DNA from: Myxococcales bacterium
GTDB taxonomy: Bacteria; Myxococcota_A; Polyangia; Palsa-1104
Length of the DNA: 64,000 bases
NCBI GenBank assembly: GCA_003170275.1
Contig: PNAM01000055.1
Span: 1 to 64,000 of the forward strand
Reading direction: 5' to 3'
The translations under genes were made by a program, and so were the position numbers. Below are positions 20,097 to 26,851 of the stretch, piece by piece; the stretch's first letter is position 1; each line of letters opens with the position of its first letter. The notes beneath the pieces were generated by a model. It saw only the letters and a list, made by a program, of their open reading frames with translations. It was not told the DNA's origin and ran no database searches.

Positions 20097-20274
20097 CGCC
20101 CACTGCCTTCACAACCGCCCCGCGCCGGTAAACCTGAACCAGCCACGTGCAGCACATTACCGACACCCCTCCGCCCCGCACCACCCCCACCCGCGTTCAA
20201 CCGCCCGCACAAATCGCCACCTCCCCGCCCCGCGCGCCCTCACGGCAACTCCGGAACCTCGTGCCCGCACTTCC
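20097..20274 (-). repeat. Right arm of long inverted repeat flanking the RAYT gene
   Basis: Reverse complement of 19247-19422 with about one mismatch in the inner 73 bases. Its outer part retains sequence matching the last codons of the EamA gene at the left side, including the GGAAGTGCGGGCAC boundary at 20261-20274. It begins three bases after the transposase stop. Confidence 0.92.
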
Positions 20275-20349
20275 CAAGACGCCCGCTACGCGTGCGCTTC
20301 CCAGACGCCCGCTACGCGCGCGCTTCCCAGACGCCCGCTACGCGTGCGC
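20271..20349. repeat. Three tandem copies of a 26-bp repeat
   Basis: Units at 20271-20297 (27 bp, one extra A), 20298-20323 and 20324-20349 share the core CAGACGCCCGCTACGCG. They differ by one or two bases. The first unit touches the right inverted-repeat arm, and the third contains the stop codon and last residues of the rhomboid gene. There are no spacers, so it is not a CRISPR. Confidence 0.9.
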
Positions 20350-21204
20350 CAACCGCCAACACCCCACCACCGCGCCGACCGCCAGCGCCGCCAGCACCCA
20401 CTGCGCGGCCTGCCCCATCGGCCGTCGCGTCGCGCGCGCCGCGATCAGGCCGAGCACGGCGCCGCTCAACAACCCGAACAGATGCGCGAACACGTCCGCG
20501 CGCTCGCTGGTGCCGAGCAGGCCGAGCAGCGCCAGGCTGGCCGCGACCACCAGCCACGCGCGGGTGCGTGTCGAGCGACCGCGGCGCCGCGCGGTGTACT
20601 GGAGCGCGGCGATGATTCCCATCGCGCCGAACGTGGCGGTGGAGGCGCCGATCGACACGTGGCCGCTGCGGTGTACGAGCGCGGTGATCAGGTTGCCCGC
20701 AGCGCCGGAGAGCAGCACCAGCCAGCCGCCGACGCCGGGGCCGAGCCACTGGCCGACCGCGGTGACGAACACCACGCACGCGACCGCGTTGCCGAACACG
20801 TGCGCGAAATCGGCGTGCAGGGTGAGCGCAGTCACCACGCGCCACCATTGACCGGACAGGATCAGCTCGGCGTCGGCGGCGCCGTGATCGAACCACGGAC
20901 CGTGCAGCGCGCGGCCGCCGGTGAGCTGGAAGAAGGCGATCAAGAGCAGCGCGACGACTGCGCCCAACCAGGTCCGGCCGTATTCGATCGGGGCTGACTC
21001 GGGCTCGACGCGGTTCTCGCGATCGTAGGCGTCGAGCGCCTCGCGGGCGCGGTCGGCGTCGTGCGGGGCGACCACCAGCGCCCAGCGATCGTCCACTTCT
21101 TCGAGGTGGCTCGACATGCCGGCCGAGACCAGCACCAGCGCCCAGTCCTCGACGAGCGCTCGCGTCGGCGAGACGCGCACCACGGTCACATCCGATGGGT
21201 CCAC
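20338..21204 (-). CDS. Rhomboid-family intramembrane serine protease
   Basis: A 288-residue protein with a soluble N-terminal domain of about 75 residues, then about seven hydrophobic helices. The catalytic Ser is in GASTATFGAMG near residue 188 (family GASxAxxG), and the His is in VFAHLFG near 242. The HADFAHVFGN segment near 130 is the conserved loop-helix with the HxxxN pattern. It cleaves membrane proteins within the bilayer; the substrate is unknown. The start is GTG 21204. The stop codon and last residues lie in the third copy of a 26-bp tandem repeat, so the original C-terminus may have been changed by repeat expansion. Confidence 0.88.
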   Translation of the reverse strand: MDPSDVTVVRVSPTRALVEDWALVLVSAGMSSHLEEVDDRWALVVAPHDADRAREALDAYDRENRVEPESAPIEYGRTWLGAVVALLLIAFFQLTGGRALHGPWFDHGAADAELILSGQWWRVVTALTLHADFAHVFGNAVACVVFVTAVGQWLGPGVGGWLVLLSGAAGNLITALVHRSGHVSIGASTATFGAMGIIAALQYTARRRGRSTRTRAWLVVAASLALLGLLGTSERADVFAHLFGLLSGAVLGLIAARATRRPMGQAAQWVLAALAVGAVVGCWRLAHA

Positions 21205-21210
21205 GGTGTC

Positions 21211-21216
21211 AGTGTA
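21211..21216 (-). promoter_or_regulatory. -10 element (TACACT) of the rhomboid gene
   Basis: TACACT on the minus strand ends six bases before GTG 21204, with no ribosome-binding site between. The same hexamer precedes the neighbouring response-regulator gene at a similar distance. Confidence 0.4.
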
Positions 21217-21261
21217 AGACGGAAGAAGCCGGATAGCAGGGGTTGCGCGTTGCGCGCCCGG

Positions 21262-22086
21262 CTATCGGTTCGCTTCGTCGATCAGGCGGGCGCCTTCCAT
21301 CAACAGATTGGTCGTGGTGGACTTCACTTCGTCTTCCATGTCCACGTCGACCACCGAGAAATCGAAGCGACCCGCGGTCCAGGTCAGCATCTGGTAGACC
21401 GCGTTGGCGCCCTTCTTGGCGTCCTTGGGCGCGGCGTCGCCCTCGATGCGCGCGGCGATGATGCGGCCCTCGCGCGCGAAGATGCGACCGGTCGCGCCGG
21501 CCTTCTCGACGCGCAGGATGCCGCTCTTGCGTTCCATCTCGAGGATCACCATCAGGCTCGACAGCCCGAGCTGCTCGAGCGTGCCGTGAATGCCGACCGG
21601 CTTGGAGGTGGGGAACGGCGGAGTCGAGCCCGAGGAGCGGCCCGCCACGGTTGCGTTTGCCGGCGGCGCGTTCGGCACCGCGGCCACCTGCTGCGCGGTC
21701 GCGCGCGCCTGCTGGCCCTTCTTGAGCGCGTTGAGCACGCGCAGATCGAGCTCTTCGAAGCGGAACGGCTTGGGCAGATAGTCGTCGGCGCCCAGGCGGA
21801 AGCCCTTGATGCGATCCTCTTCGCCACCCAGCGCGGTCAAGAAGATCACCGGGATGATCGACAGCTCGGGGCGCGAGCGCAGCGTCTTGACCATCGTCCA
21901 ACCGTCCATCTTCGGCATCATCACGTCGGAGATGATCAGATCGGGCTTGGACTGGTCGGCGCGGATCAACCCCTCCTCGCCGTCGCTGGCGGTGATGATC
22001 GAGTATCCCTTTTTCTCGAGGAGCGTGGAGACCATGCGAAGGATCCAGGGGTCGTCATCGACGATCAGGATCCTTTCCGGGGACAT
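21262..22086 (-). CDS. Response regulator with C-terminal DUF4388 (PATAN) domain
   Basis: A 274-residue protein. The receiver (residues about 5-120) has the acid pair IVDDD, phospho-Asp in IISDVMMP, and Lys in LPKPF. A linker rich in Ala, Pro and Ser leads to a PATAN/DUF4388 domain (about 165-270; GTLEQLGLSSLMVILEM, then GRIFAREGRIIAA). Such proteins are common in Myxococcota, where they link phosphorelay input to protein-protein output in motility and polarity. No kinase adjoins it. Confidence 0.9.
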   Translation of the reverse strand: MSPERILIVDDDPWILRMVSTLLEKKGYSIITASDGEEGLIRADQSKPDLIISDVMMPKMDGWTMVKTLRSRPELSIIPVIFLTALGGEEDRIKGFRLGADDYLPKPFRFEELDLRVLNALKKGQQARATAQQVAAVPNAPPANATVAGRSSGSTPPFPTSKPVGIHGTLEQLGLSSLMVILEMERKSGILRVEKAGATGRIFAREGRIIAARIEGDAAPKDAKKGANAVYQMLTWTAGRFDFSVVDVDMEDEVKSTTTNLLMEGARLIDEANR

Positions 22087-22094
22087 AGTCGGAC

Positions 22095-22100
22095 AGTGTA
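22095..22100 (-). promoter_or_regulatory. -10 element (TACACT) of the PATAN response regulator
   Basis: TACACT on the minus strand lies eight bases before ATG 22086, with no Shine-Dalgarno between. It is the same hexamer as in front of the rhomboid gene. Confidence 0.4.
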
Positions 22101-22113
22101 GCGCGCCGCGGGC

Positions 22114-22143
22114 TTGACTCGCAACGCTTCGTGTGGTGAATAT
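22114..22143 (+). promoter_or_regulatory. Promoter of the acyl-CoA dehydrogenase gene
   Basis: TTGACT (22114-22119) is followed after 18 bases by GAATAT (22138-22143); TGAATA (22137-22142) at 17 bases is an alternative. ATG 22149 lies about six bases downstream, and the gap holds no ribosome-binding site. Confidence 0.45.
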
Positions 22144-22148
22144 TTCGC

Positions 22149-23294
22149 ATGCTAACTACTTTTTTCGGCGAAGAGCACGAGATCTTCCGCAAGACGCTGC
22201 GCGAGTGGGTGCAGAAGGAGCTGGTGCCCCACGTCGATCGCTGGGAAAAGGCGGAGCTATTCGACCGCGACGTGTTCACCAAGGCCGGCCAGATGGGTTT
22301 CCTCGGCTGCCACTACCCGGAAGATGTAGGTGGCTCGGGCGGGGACTATTGGTACTCGGTGGTGTGGGGCGAAGAGCTGGTGCGCTCGAGCTGCGCGGGC
22401 GTGAACATGGCGCTCGCCGTCCAGTCGGACATGGCCACGCCGATCATCAACGACATCGGCACGCGCTACCACAAGGATGAGTTCCTGGTGCCGGCGATCA
22501 AGGGCGAGAAGATCGCCGCGCTCGGCGTGAGCGAGCCCAACTGCGGCTCCGACGTGGCGTCGATCCGCACCACCGCGCGGCGAGTCGGCGACGAGTACGT
22601 GATCAACGGCTCCAAGTGCTGGATCACCAACGGCACGCGCGCCGACTTCATCACGCTCGCGGTGCGCACCGGCGAGGCGGGCTACGGCGGCATCTCGCTG
22701 GTGCTGTTCCCCACCAACGTCAAGGGCTTCAAGGTCACCAAGAAGATCCACAAGGCGGGCAACCACTCCTCCGACACCGCCGAGCTCTCGTTCGAGGACT
22801 GCCACATCCCCGTCAAGAACCTGCTCGGCGAGGAGAACCACGGCTTTTACTACATCATGACCAACTTCCAGGGCGAGCGGCTGATCGCGGCGGTCAAGGC
22901 GGTCGCGGGCGCGCAGTGGGCGCTCGACAACACCATCCGCTACTGCCAGGAGCGCACCGCCTTCGGCCGGCCGATCTTGAAGTTCCAGGTGTGGCGCCAC
23001 ACCTTCGCCGAGCTCGCCACCGAGATCGAAGCGGCGCGTTGGCTGACCTATCGCGCGTGCGATCTGTTCAACCGCAAACAGGACGCCACCAAGGAGATCA
23101 CCATGGCGAAGCTGTTCGCCGGCGAGCTCCTCAACAAGGTCACCGATCGCTGCCTGCAGGCGCACGGCGGGTTCGGCTACTCCGACGAGTTTCCCATCTC
23201 GCGGCAGTGGCGCGACTCGCGGTTGATCACCATCGGCGGCGGCACCTCGGAGATCATGAAGGAGATTCTTTCCAAGCGTCTCGGCTGGGGCTAA
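22149..23294 (+). CDS. Acyl-CoA dehydrogenase (FAD)
   Basis: A 381-residue FAD-dependent dehydrogenase that introduces a trans-2 double bond in acyl-CoA. The family signatures are ALGVSEPNCGSD near 120 and CLQAHGGFGYSDEFPISRQWRDSR near 335-358. The N-terminal helical domain, middle beta domain and C-terminal helical domain are all present. The chain length or branched substrate cannot be told. The stop codon TAA overlaps a possible -10 (TAACAT) of the next gene. There is no ETF gene in the window. Confidence 0.93.
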   Translation: MLTTFFGEEHEIFRKTLREWVQKELVPHVDRWEKAELFDRDVFTKAGQMGFLGCHYPEDVGGSGGDYWYSVVWGEELVRSSCAGVNMALAVQSDMATPIINDIGTRYHKDEFLVPAIKGEKIAALGVSEPNCGSDVASIRTTARRVGDEYVINGSKCWITNGTRADFITLAVRTGEAGYGGISLVLFPTNVKGFKVTKKIHKAGNHSSDTAELSFEDCHIPVKNLLGEENHGFYYIMTNFQGERLIAAVKAVAGAQWALDNTIRYCQERTAFGRPILKFQVWRHTFAELATEIEAARWLTYRACDLFNRKQDATKEITMAKLFAGELLNKVTDRCLQAHGGFGYSDEFPISRQWRDSRLITIGGGTSEIMKEILSKRLGWG

Positions 23295-23303
23295 CATCGA
23301 GAC

Positions 23304-24074
23304 ATGCGTTTTTTCCGGGCGACTCTCGGGGTCGCCCTCCTGCTCTTCGCCTATCCTGCGCTGGCACAACCGAGGGTCGCGGTTCCGCCGTCCGATGATG
23401 TCGAAGCGGCCAAGGCCCACTTCGCGGCCGGCTCCGCCTACTACGATCAGGCCAACTACGGCGACTCGGTCAAGGAGTTCAACGAGGCCTACCGGCTGTC
23501 GAAGCGCACCGACCTGCTCTACAACATCGCGATCTGCTACGAGCGGCTCAACCAGCTCGACAACGCCATCGCCACGCTGCAGAAGTACCTGACCGACAAG
23601 CCCAACGCGCAAGACCGCGTGACCATCGAATCGCGCATCCAGAACCTGACCAAGCGGCGCGACGAGGCGGCCGCGCCGACGCCGACCCCGACGCCCACCC
23701 CGATGCTGACGCCCGCGCTGGCGCCGGTCAGCGTCGCGCCGCCGGTCGAGCGCAAGAAGCGCTGGTGGCTGACCGGAACGATCGTCGCGGGCGCCGGCGC
23801 CGCGGTGTTGATCGGCGCGCTCGCGTTGGCGATCGACGCCGACATCCTTCACGGTCAGCTGGTCGGGCAGTGCCCGGGCAACGTGTGCGACCCGAGCCTG
23901 CGTTCGAAGGTCACGCTGGGATACGATCTGGCGCTGTCCGCCGACATCCTGTTCGGAGTCGGCGGCGCGACCGCGGTGGTAGGCGCGATCTTGCTGATCG
24001 TGCAGAGCAAGCGGCCGGCCGCGGCGCACGCGTGGCTGCAACCGACCGCCAACGGGTTCGCCGTGAAGTTCTAG
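23304..24074 (+). CDS. Exported TPR protein with C-terminal transmembrane segments
   Basis: A 256-residue protein. A signal peptide (to about residue 22) is followed by two or three TPR motifs (about 33-110, beginning AKAHFAAGSAYYDQANYGDS). A PTPTPTP linker leads to two transmembrane helices (about 155-178 and 215-238) with a short loop holding two cysteines. This arrangement is common in Myxococcota envelope proteins of unknown role. TAACAT six bases before ATG 23304 could be a -10, so it may be transcribed apart from the upstream dehydrogenase. Confidence 0.8.
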   Translation: MRFFRATLGVALLLFAYPALAQPRVAVPPSDDVEAAKAHFAAGSAYYDQANYGDSVKEFNEAYRLSKRTDLLYNIAICYERLNQLDNAIATLQKYLTDKPNAQDRVTIESRIQNLTKRRDEAAAPTPTPTPTPMLTPALAPVSVAPPVERKKRWWLTGTIVAGAGAAVLIGALALAIDADILHGQLVGQCPGNVCDPSLRSKVTLGYDLALSADILFGVGGATAVVGAILLIVQSKRPAAAHAWLQPTANGFAVKF

Positions 24075-24084
24075 GAGGACGACG

Positions 24085-24561
24085 ATGCGCGTTGCCAACT
24101 GCCTCGTCGCGCTGCTCGCGGTGCTGAGCCTGAGCTGCTCGGCGATCGACGACTTCGGCAAGTTCACCTTCGGCGGGGGCGGCGACGGCGGCGCGACGGA
24201 CGGCGGCGACGACGGTCCGTCCGGCCTGTTGCCGTTCGGCGCCGCGTGCATGCCCAACCAGTGCGATCAGTACCTGGCCATTCGTCCCACCCTGTGTGAG
24301 CAGCGCATCGGCGGCAGCGGCAGCAATGTGTTTCCCGACGGCATGTGCACACGCACCTGCACCCTCGGAGTGGCCGCGTGCTCCGACTATGCGGCGGTCG
24401 GCGGTGGCTCCGATTGCGCGCCGCTGTTCGGCATGGACTTCTGCCTGCCGCGCTGCAACGTGGCGATGGCTCCGGCCTGTCGCAAGAACTACAACTGCTG
24501 CAGCGCCACCGGCGTCACCACCGGCCCGGGTGTGTGCGTGCCCTCCGACGCCTGCCACTAG
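24085..24561 (+). CDS. Cys-rich lipoprotein, function unknown
   Basis: A 158-residue protein with a lipobox ending LSLSC near residue 18, a Gly/Asp-rich tether, and then about 14 cysteines in pairs forming disulfide-rich surface modules. AGGAGG lies six bases before ATG 24085, and the gap from the TPR gene is ten bases, so the two are probably cotranscribed. The pattern matches the disulfide-rich surface lipoproteins expanded in Myxococcota. Confidence 0.72.
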   Translation: MRVANCLVALLAVLSLSCSAIDDFGKFTFGGGGDGGATDGGDDGPSGLLPFGAACMPNQCDQYLAIRPTLCEQRIGGSGSNVFPDGMCTRTCTLGVAACSDYAAVGGGSDCAPLFGMDFCLPRCNVAMAPACRKNYNCCSATGVTTGPGVCVPSDACH

Positions 24562-24575
24562 GTTAGGATGTCGAC

Positions 24576-25823
24576 ATGCGCGCGGTCGTGTTCGACCTGA
24601 GCCTGGTCAAGTACGGGCTGGCCAAAGCGTTCGGCAAGCAGCTCCCGTCGTTCTACTACGGCTGGCCGTCGTGCCTGTCGATTCGCGACGTGCCCGAGCC
24701 GCAGCTGCGCGGCCCAGCGTGGGCCAAGGTGTCGGTCGAGGCGTGCGGGTTTTGCGGCAGCGATCTGTCGACCATCCTCCACAAGTATTCGCCGTCGCTG
24801 TCGCCGTTCTCGTCGATGCCGTGCGTGCTCGGCCACGAGATCTTCGGCCGGCTCGCCGAGGTCGGCGACGGTGCGCGCGCGGCCGGCTGGAAGGAAGGCG
24901 ATCGCGTGGCGGTCAACCCAGCGTTCGGCTGCGTGGTGCGCGGGATCGAGCCGCTCTGTCCCGCTTGCGCGAGCGGCCATCCCGCCACCTGCCATCGCGC
25001 CGGCGAATCGCTCGGCGGACTCGCGCCCGGCTTCTCGATCGGCTTCCACCGCGATCTGCCGGGCGGCTTCTCCGAGTCACTGGTCGCGCACCAGACGCAG
25101 CTCATGCGCATGCCCGACTCGGTTCCCGACGCACGGGCGGTGCTCACCGAGCCGATCGCCATCGGCGTGCATGCGGTGCTCAAGCGTGAGCCGCGCGACG
25201 GCGAGCAGGTGCTGATCATCGGCGGCGGCATGATCGCGTACTCCGTGTTGAGCGCGCTCAGGCTGCTCGGTCACAAGAGCCACGTCACGCAGCTGTTGCT
25301 GCTCGACTTTCAGGCGCAGCTCGCGCGAGAGCTGGGCGCCGACGAGGTGATAAAGGTCGGCCCGGGCGTGGACGTGCTCGGCCGCGTACAGCAGCTCACC
25401 GGCGCGCACCGTCACAAGCCGATCATCGGCCGCGACGTGTCGACCGGCGGCTTCCCGCTGGTGTTCGATTGCATCGGCACGCCCGAGAGCGTGCGCGACT
25501 CGCTGCAGTACGCGTCGAGCCAGGGCACGATCGTCATGGTGGGCAACGCCGGCCTCCTGCCCAAGGGCGACGTCACCAACGTGTGGGCGCACGAGCTCAC
25601 CTGGATCGGCACCGCGTTCTACGGTCCGGAGCCGGCGCGCAAGCTGCGCCACACGATCGATCTGACCACCGAGCTGTTGTCGGATGCGTCGGCGGCGCCG
25701 CTCGACAAGCTGGTCACCCACACCTTTTCGCTCGAGCACTATCAGGACGCGGTGGTGGCCAACATCCAGCGCGGAAAGTTCCGCTCGGTGAAGACCGTGT
25801 TCCACCCGAGGAGCCAGGCATGA
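24576..25823 (+). CDS. Zinc-dependent medium-chain alcohol dehydrogenase
   Basis: A 415-residue MDR-superfamily NAD(P)-dependent dehydrogenase. Catalytic-zinc ligands lie in CGFCGSD near 57 and GHEIFG near 88. The structural-zinc loop (C..RGIEPLCPACASGHPATC, about 113-135) has extra residues compared with standard ADHs. The Rossmann fold has GGGMIAY near 213. The alcohol substrate is unknown. The next gene starts inside its stop codon (ATGA, 25820-25823), so the two products are likely made together and may act in sequence on one substrate. Confidence 0.9.
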   Translation: MRAVVFDLSLVKYGLAKAFGKQLPSFYYGWPSCLSIRDVPEPQLRGPAWAKVSVEACGFCGSDLSTILHKYSPSLSPFSSMPCVLGHEIFGRLAEVGDGARAAGWKEGDRVAVNPAFGCVVRGIEPLCPACASGHPATCHRAGESLGGLAPGFSIGFHRDLPGGFSESLVAHQTQLMRMPDSVPDARAVLTEPIAIGVHAVLKREPRDGEQVLIIGGGMIAYSVLSALRLLGHKSHVTQLLLLDFQAQLARELGADEVIKVGPGVDVLGRVQQLTGAHRHKPIIGRDVSTGGFPLVFDCIGTPESVRDSLQYASSQGTIVMVGNAGLLPKGDVTNVWAHELTWIGTAFYGPEPARKLRHTIDLTTELLSDASAAPLDKLVTHTFSLEHYQDAVVANIQRGKFRSVKTVFHPRSQA

Positions 25824-26851
25824 GTCTGCCCGCACACGCAACCCGCCTCGACGTGATGGACGGCGCGTGGCGCGTCGGGCCGGCGGGCGCGCGCCTCGAC
25901 GCCGTGCGCACCGCGGCGCTCGCGCTCAAGGAGCAGCTGCACAAGAGCCCGCCCGCGCGCAGCATCCGCACCTACGATCTGATCACGCTGCCCTACCCGA
26001 CGCGCTACGGATTGTGCGACGCGCACTCTTCGCTGTTGCCGTATCTGATGATCACCAACCGCATGCAGCTGGTCACCTTCACCAGCAGCGACGGGCCGAA
26101 GCGCCTCCTGGTCAACCCGTCGGATCACGAGCGCGACGCCGAGACGCCGTTCTTCAAGCGCATCACCGACAAGATGCCCGGCTTCGTCAACCGCATGGTC
26201 GCCAAGCGGCACGGCGAGGTGCCCGGTCGGCTCGCCGAGGCGGGCGTGCGCGGCGATCAGATCGACTACGTGACCTTCGATCACCTGCACACGCAAGACC
26301 TGCGGCGCGTGATGCTCGAGTGGTGCCCGCGCGCGAAGCTGCTCCTGCAAAAAGAGGAGCTGGCGATCTTCGAGCGGCTGCACCCGCTGCAGCACGACTG
26401 GTACGTGGCCGACTCACTGCGCGGCATCGCGCCCGAGCGAATCATTCCGCTCGACGGCGATTACCTGCTCGGCGACGGCGTGGCGCTGGTGCGCACGCCT
26501 GGCCACACCCTCGGCAATCACTCGATCGTGCTCGGCACCGAGCGCGGGCTGTGGACCATCAGCGAGAACGGGGTCGCCGCCGACAACTACTCGCCCGAGC
26601 GCTCCGAGATCGGCGGCGTGGCGGCGAGCGCGCGCGGCGCCCGGGTCGAGGTGATCTTGAACGCGAACACACGCGAGCTGTCGCTCGAGCAGTACACCTC
26701 GATGGTGCTGGAGAAGACGCTCGCCGACGTGGGCGTCGAAGGCTGGCCGCAGGTGTTCAACTCGTCGGAGCTGACGCCGTCGGCGCTGTCGCCGGGCCTG
26801 GCGCCGACCTTCGCGCACAAGGGCATCAACTCGGGCGTCGAGCCCGCCTAA
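25820..26851 (+). CDS. Metallo-beta-lactamase-fold hydrolase, divergent
   Basis: A 343-residue protein. RTPGHTLGNHSIVL near 227 is the conserved MBL-fold metal-binding segment. DHLHTQD near 151 stands where the family's HxHxDH is expected, with one extra residue and no closing His, so the metal site is unusual. It may be a lactonase or an esterase acting after the coupled zinc dehydrogenase; that is inference. Translation is coupled by the four-base overlap at 25820. Its TAA shares bases (CTAA, 26848-26851) with the stop of the convergent lipoprotein gene. Confidence 0.75.
   Translation: MSLPAHATRLDVMDGAWRVGPAGARLDAVRTAALALKEQLHKSPPARSIRTYDLITLPYPTRYGLCDAHSSLLPYLMITNRMQLVTFTSSDGPKRLLVNPSDHERDAETPFFKRITDKMPGFVNRMVAKRHGEVPGRLAEAGVRGDQIDYVTFDHLHTQDLRRVMLEWCPRAKLLLQKEELAIFERLHPLQHDWYVADSLRGIAPERIIPLDGDYLLGDGVALVRTPGHTLGNHSIVLGTERGLWTISENGVAADNYSPERSEIGGVAASARGARVEVILNANTRELSLEQYTSMVLEKTLADVGVEGWPQVFNSSELTPSALSPGLAPTFAHKGINSGVEPA

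Larger units (their letters stand above)
19247..20274. mobile_element. Compact element: RAYT transposase between ~176-bp inverted repeats
   Basis: Two inverted arms enclose 674 bases holding only the transposase gene and its promoter, about 1.03 kb in all. The left edge lies in the 3' end of the EamA gene and the right edge abuts tandem repeats at the 3' end of the rhomboid gene. I see no obvious target-site duplication. Known RAYT loci carry short REP hairpins; arms of this length are unusual for the family. Confidence 0.75.

Noticed and set aside
20271-20349. Possible CRISPR array
   Set aside because: The 26-bp units follow one another with no spacers, and there are no cas genes.
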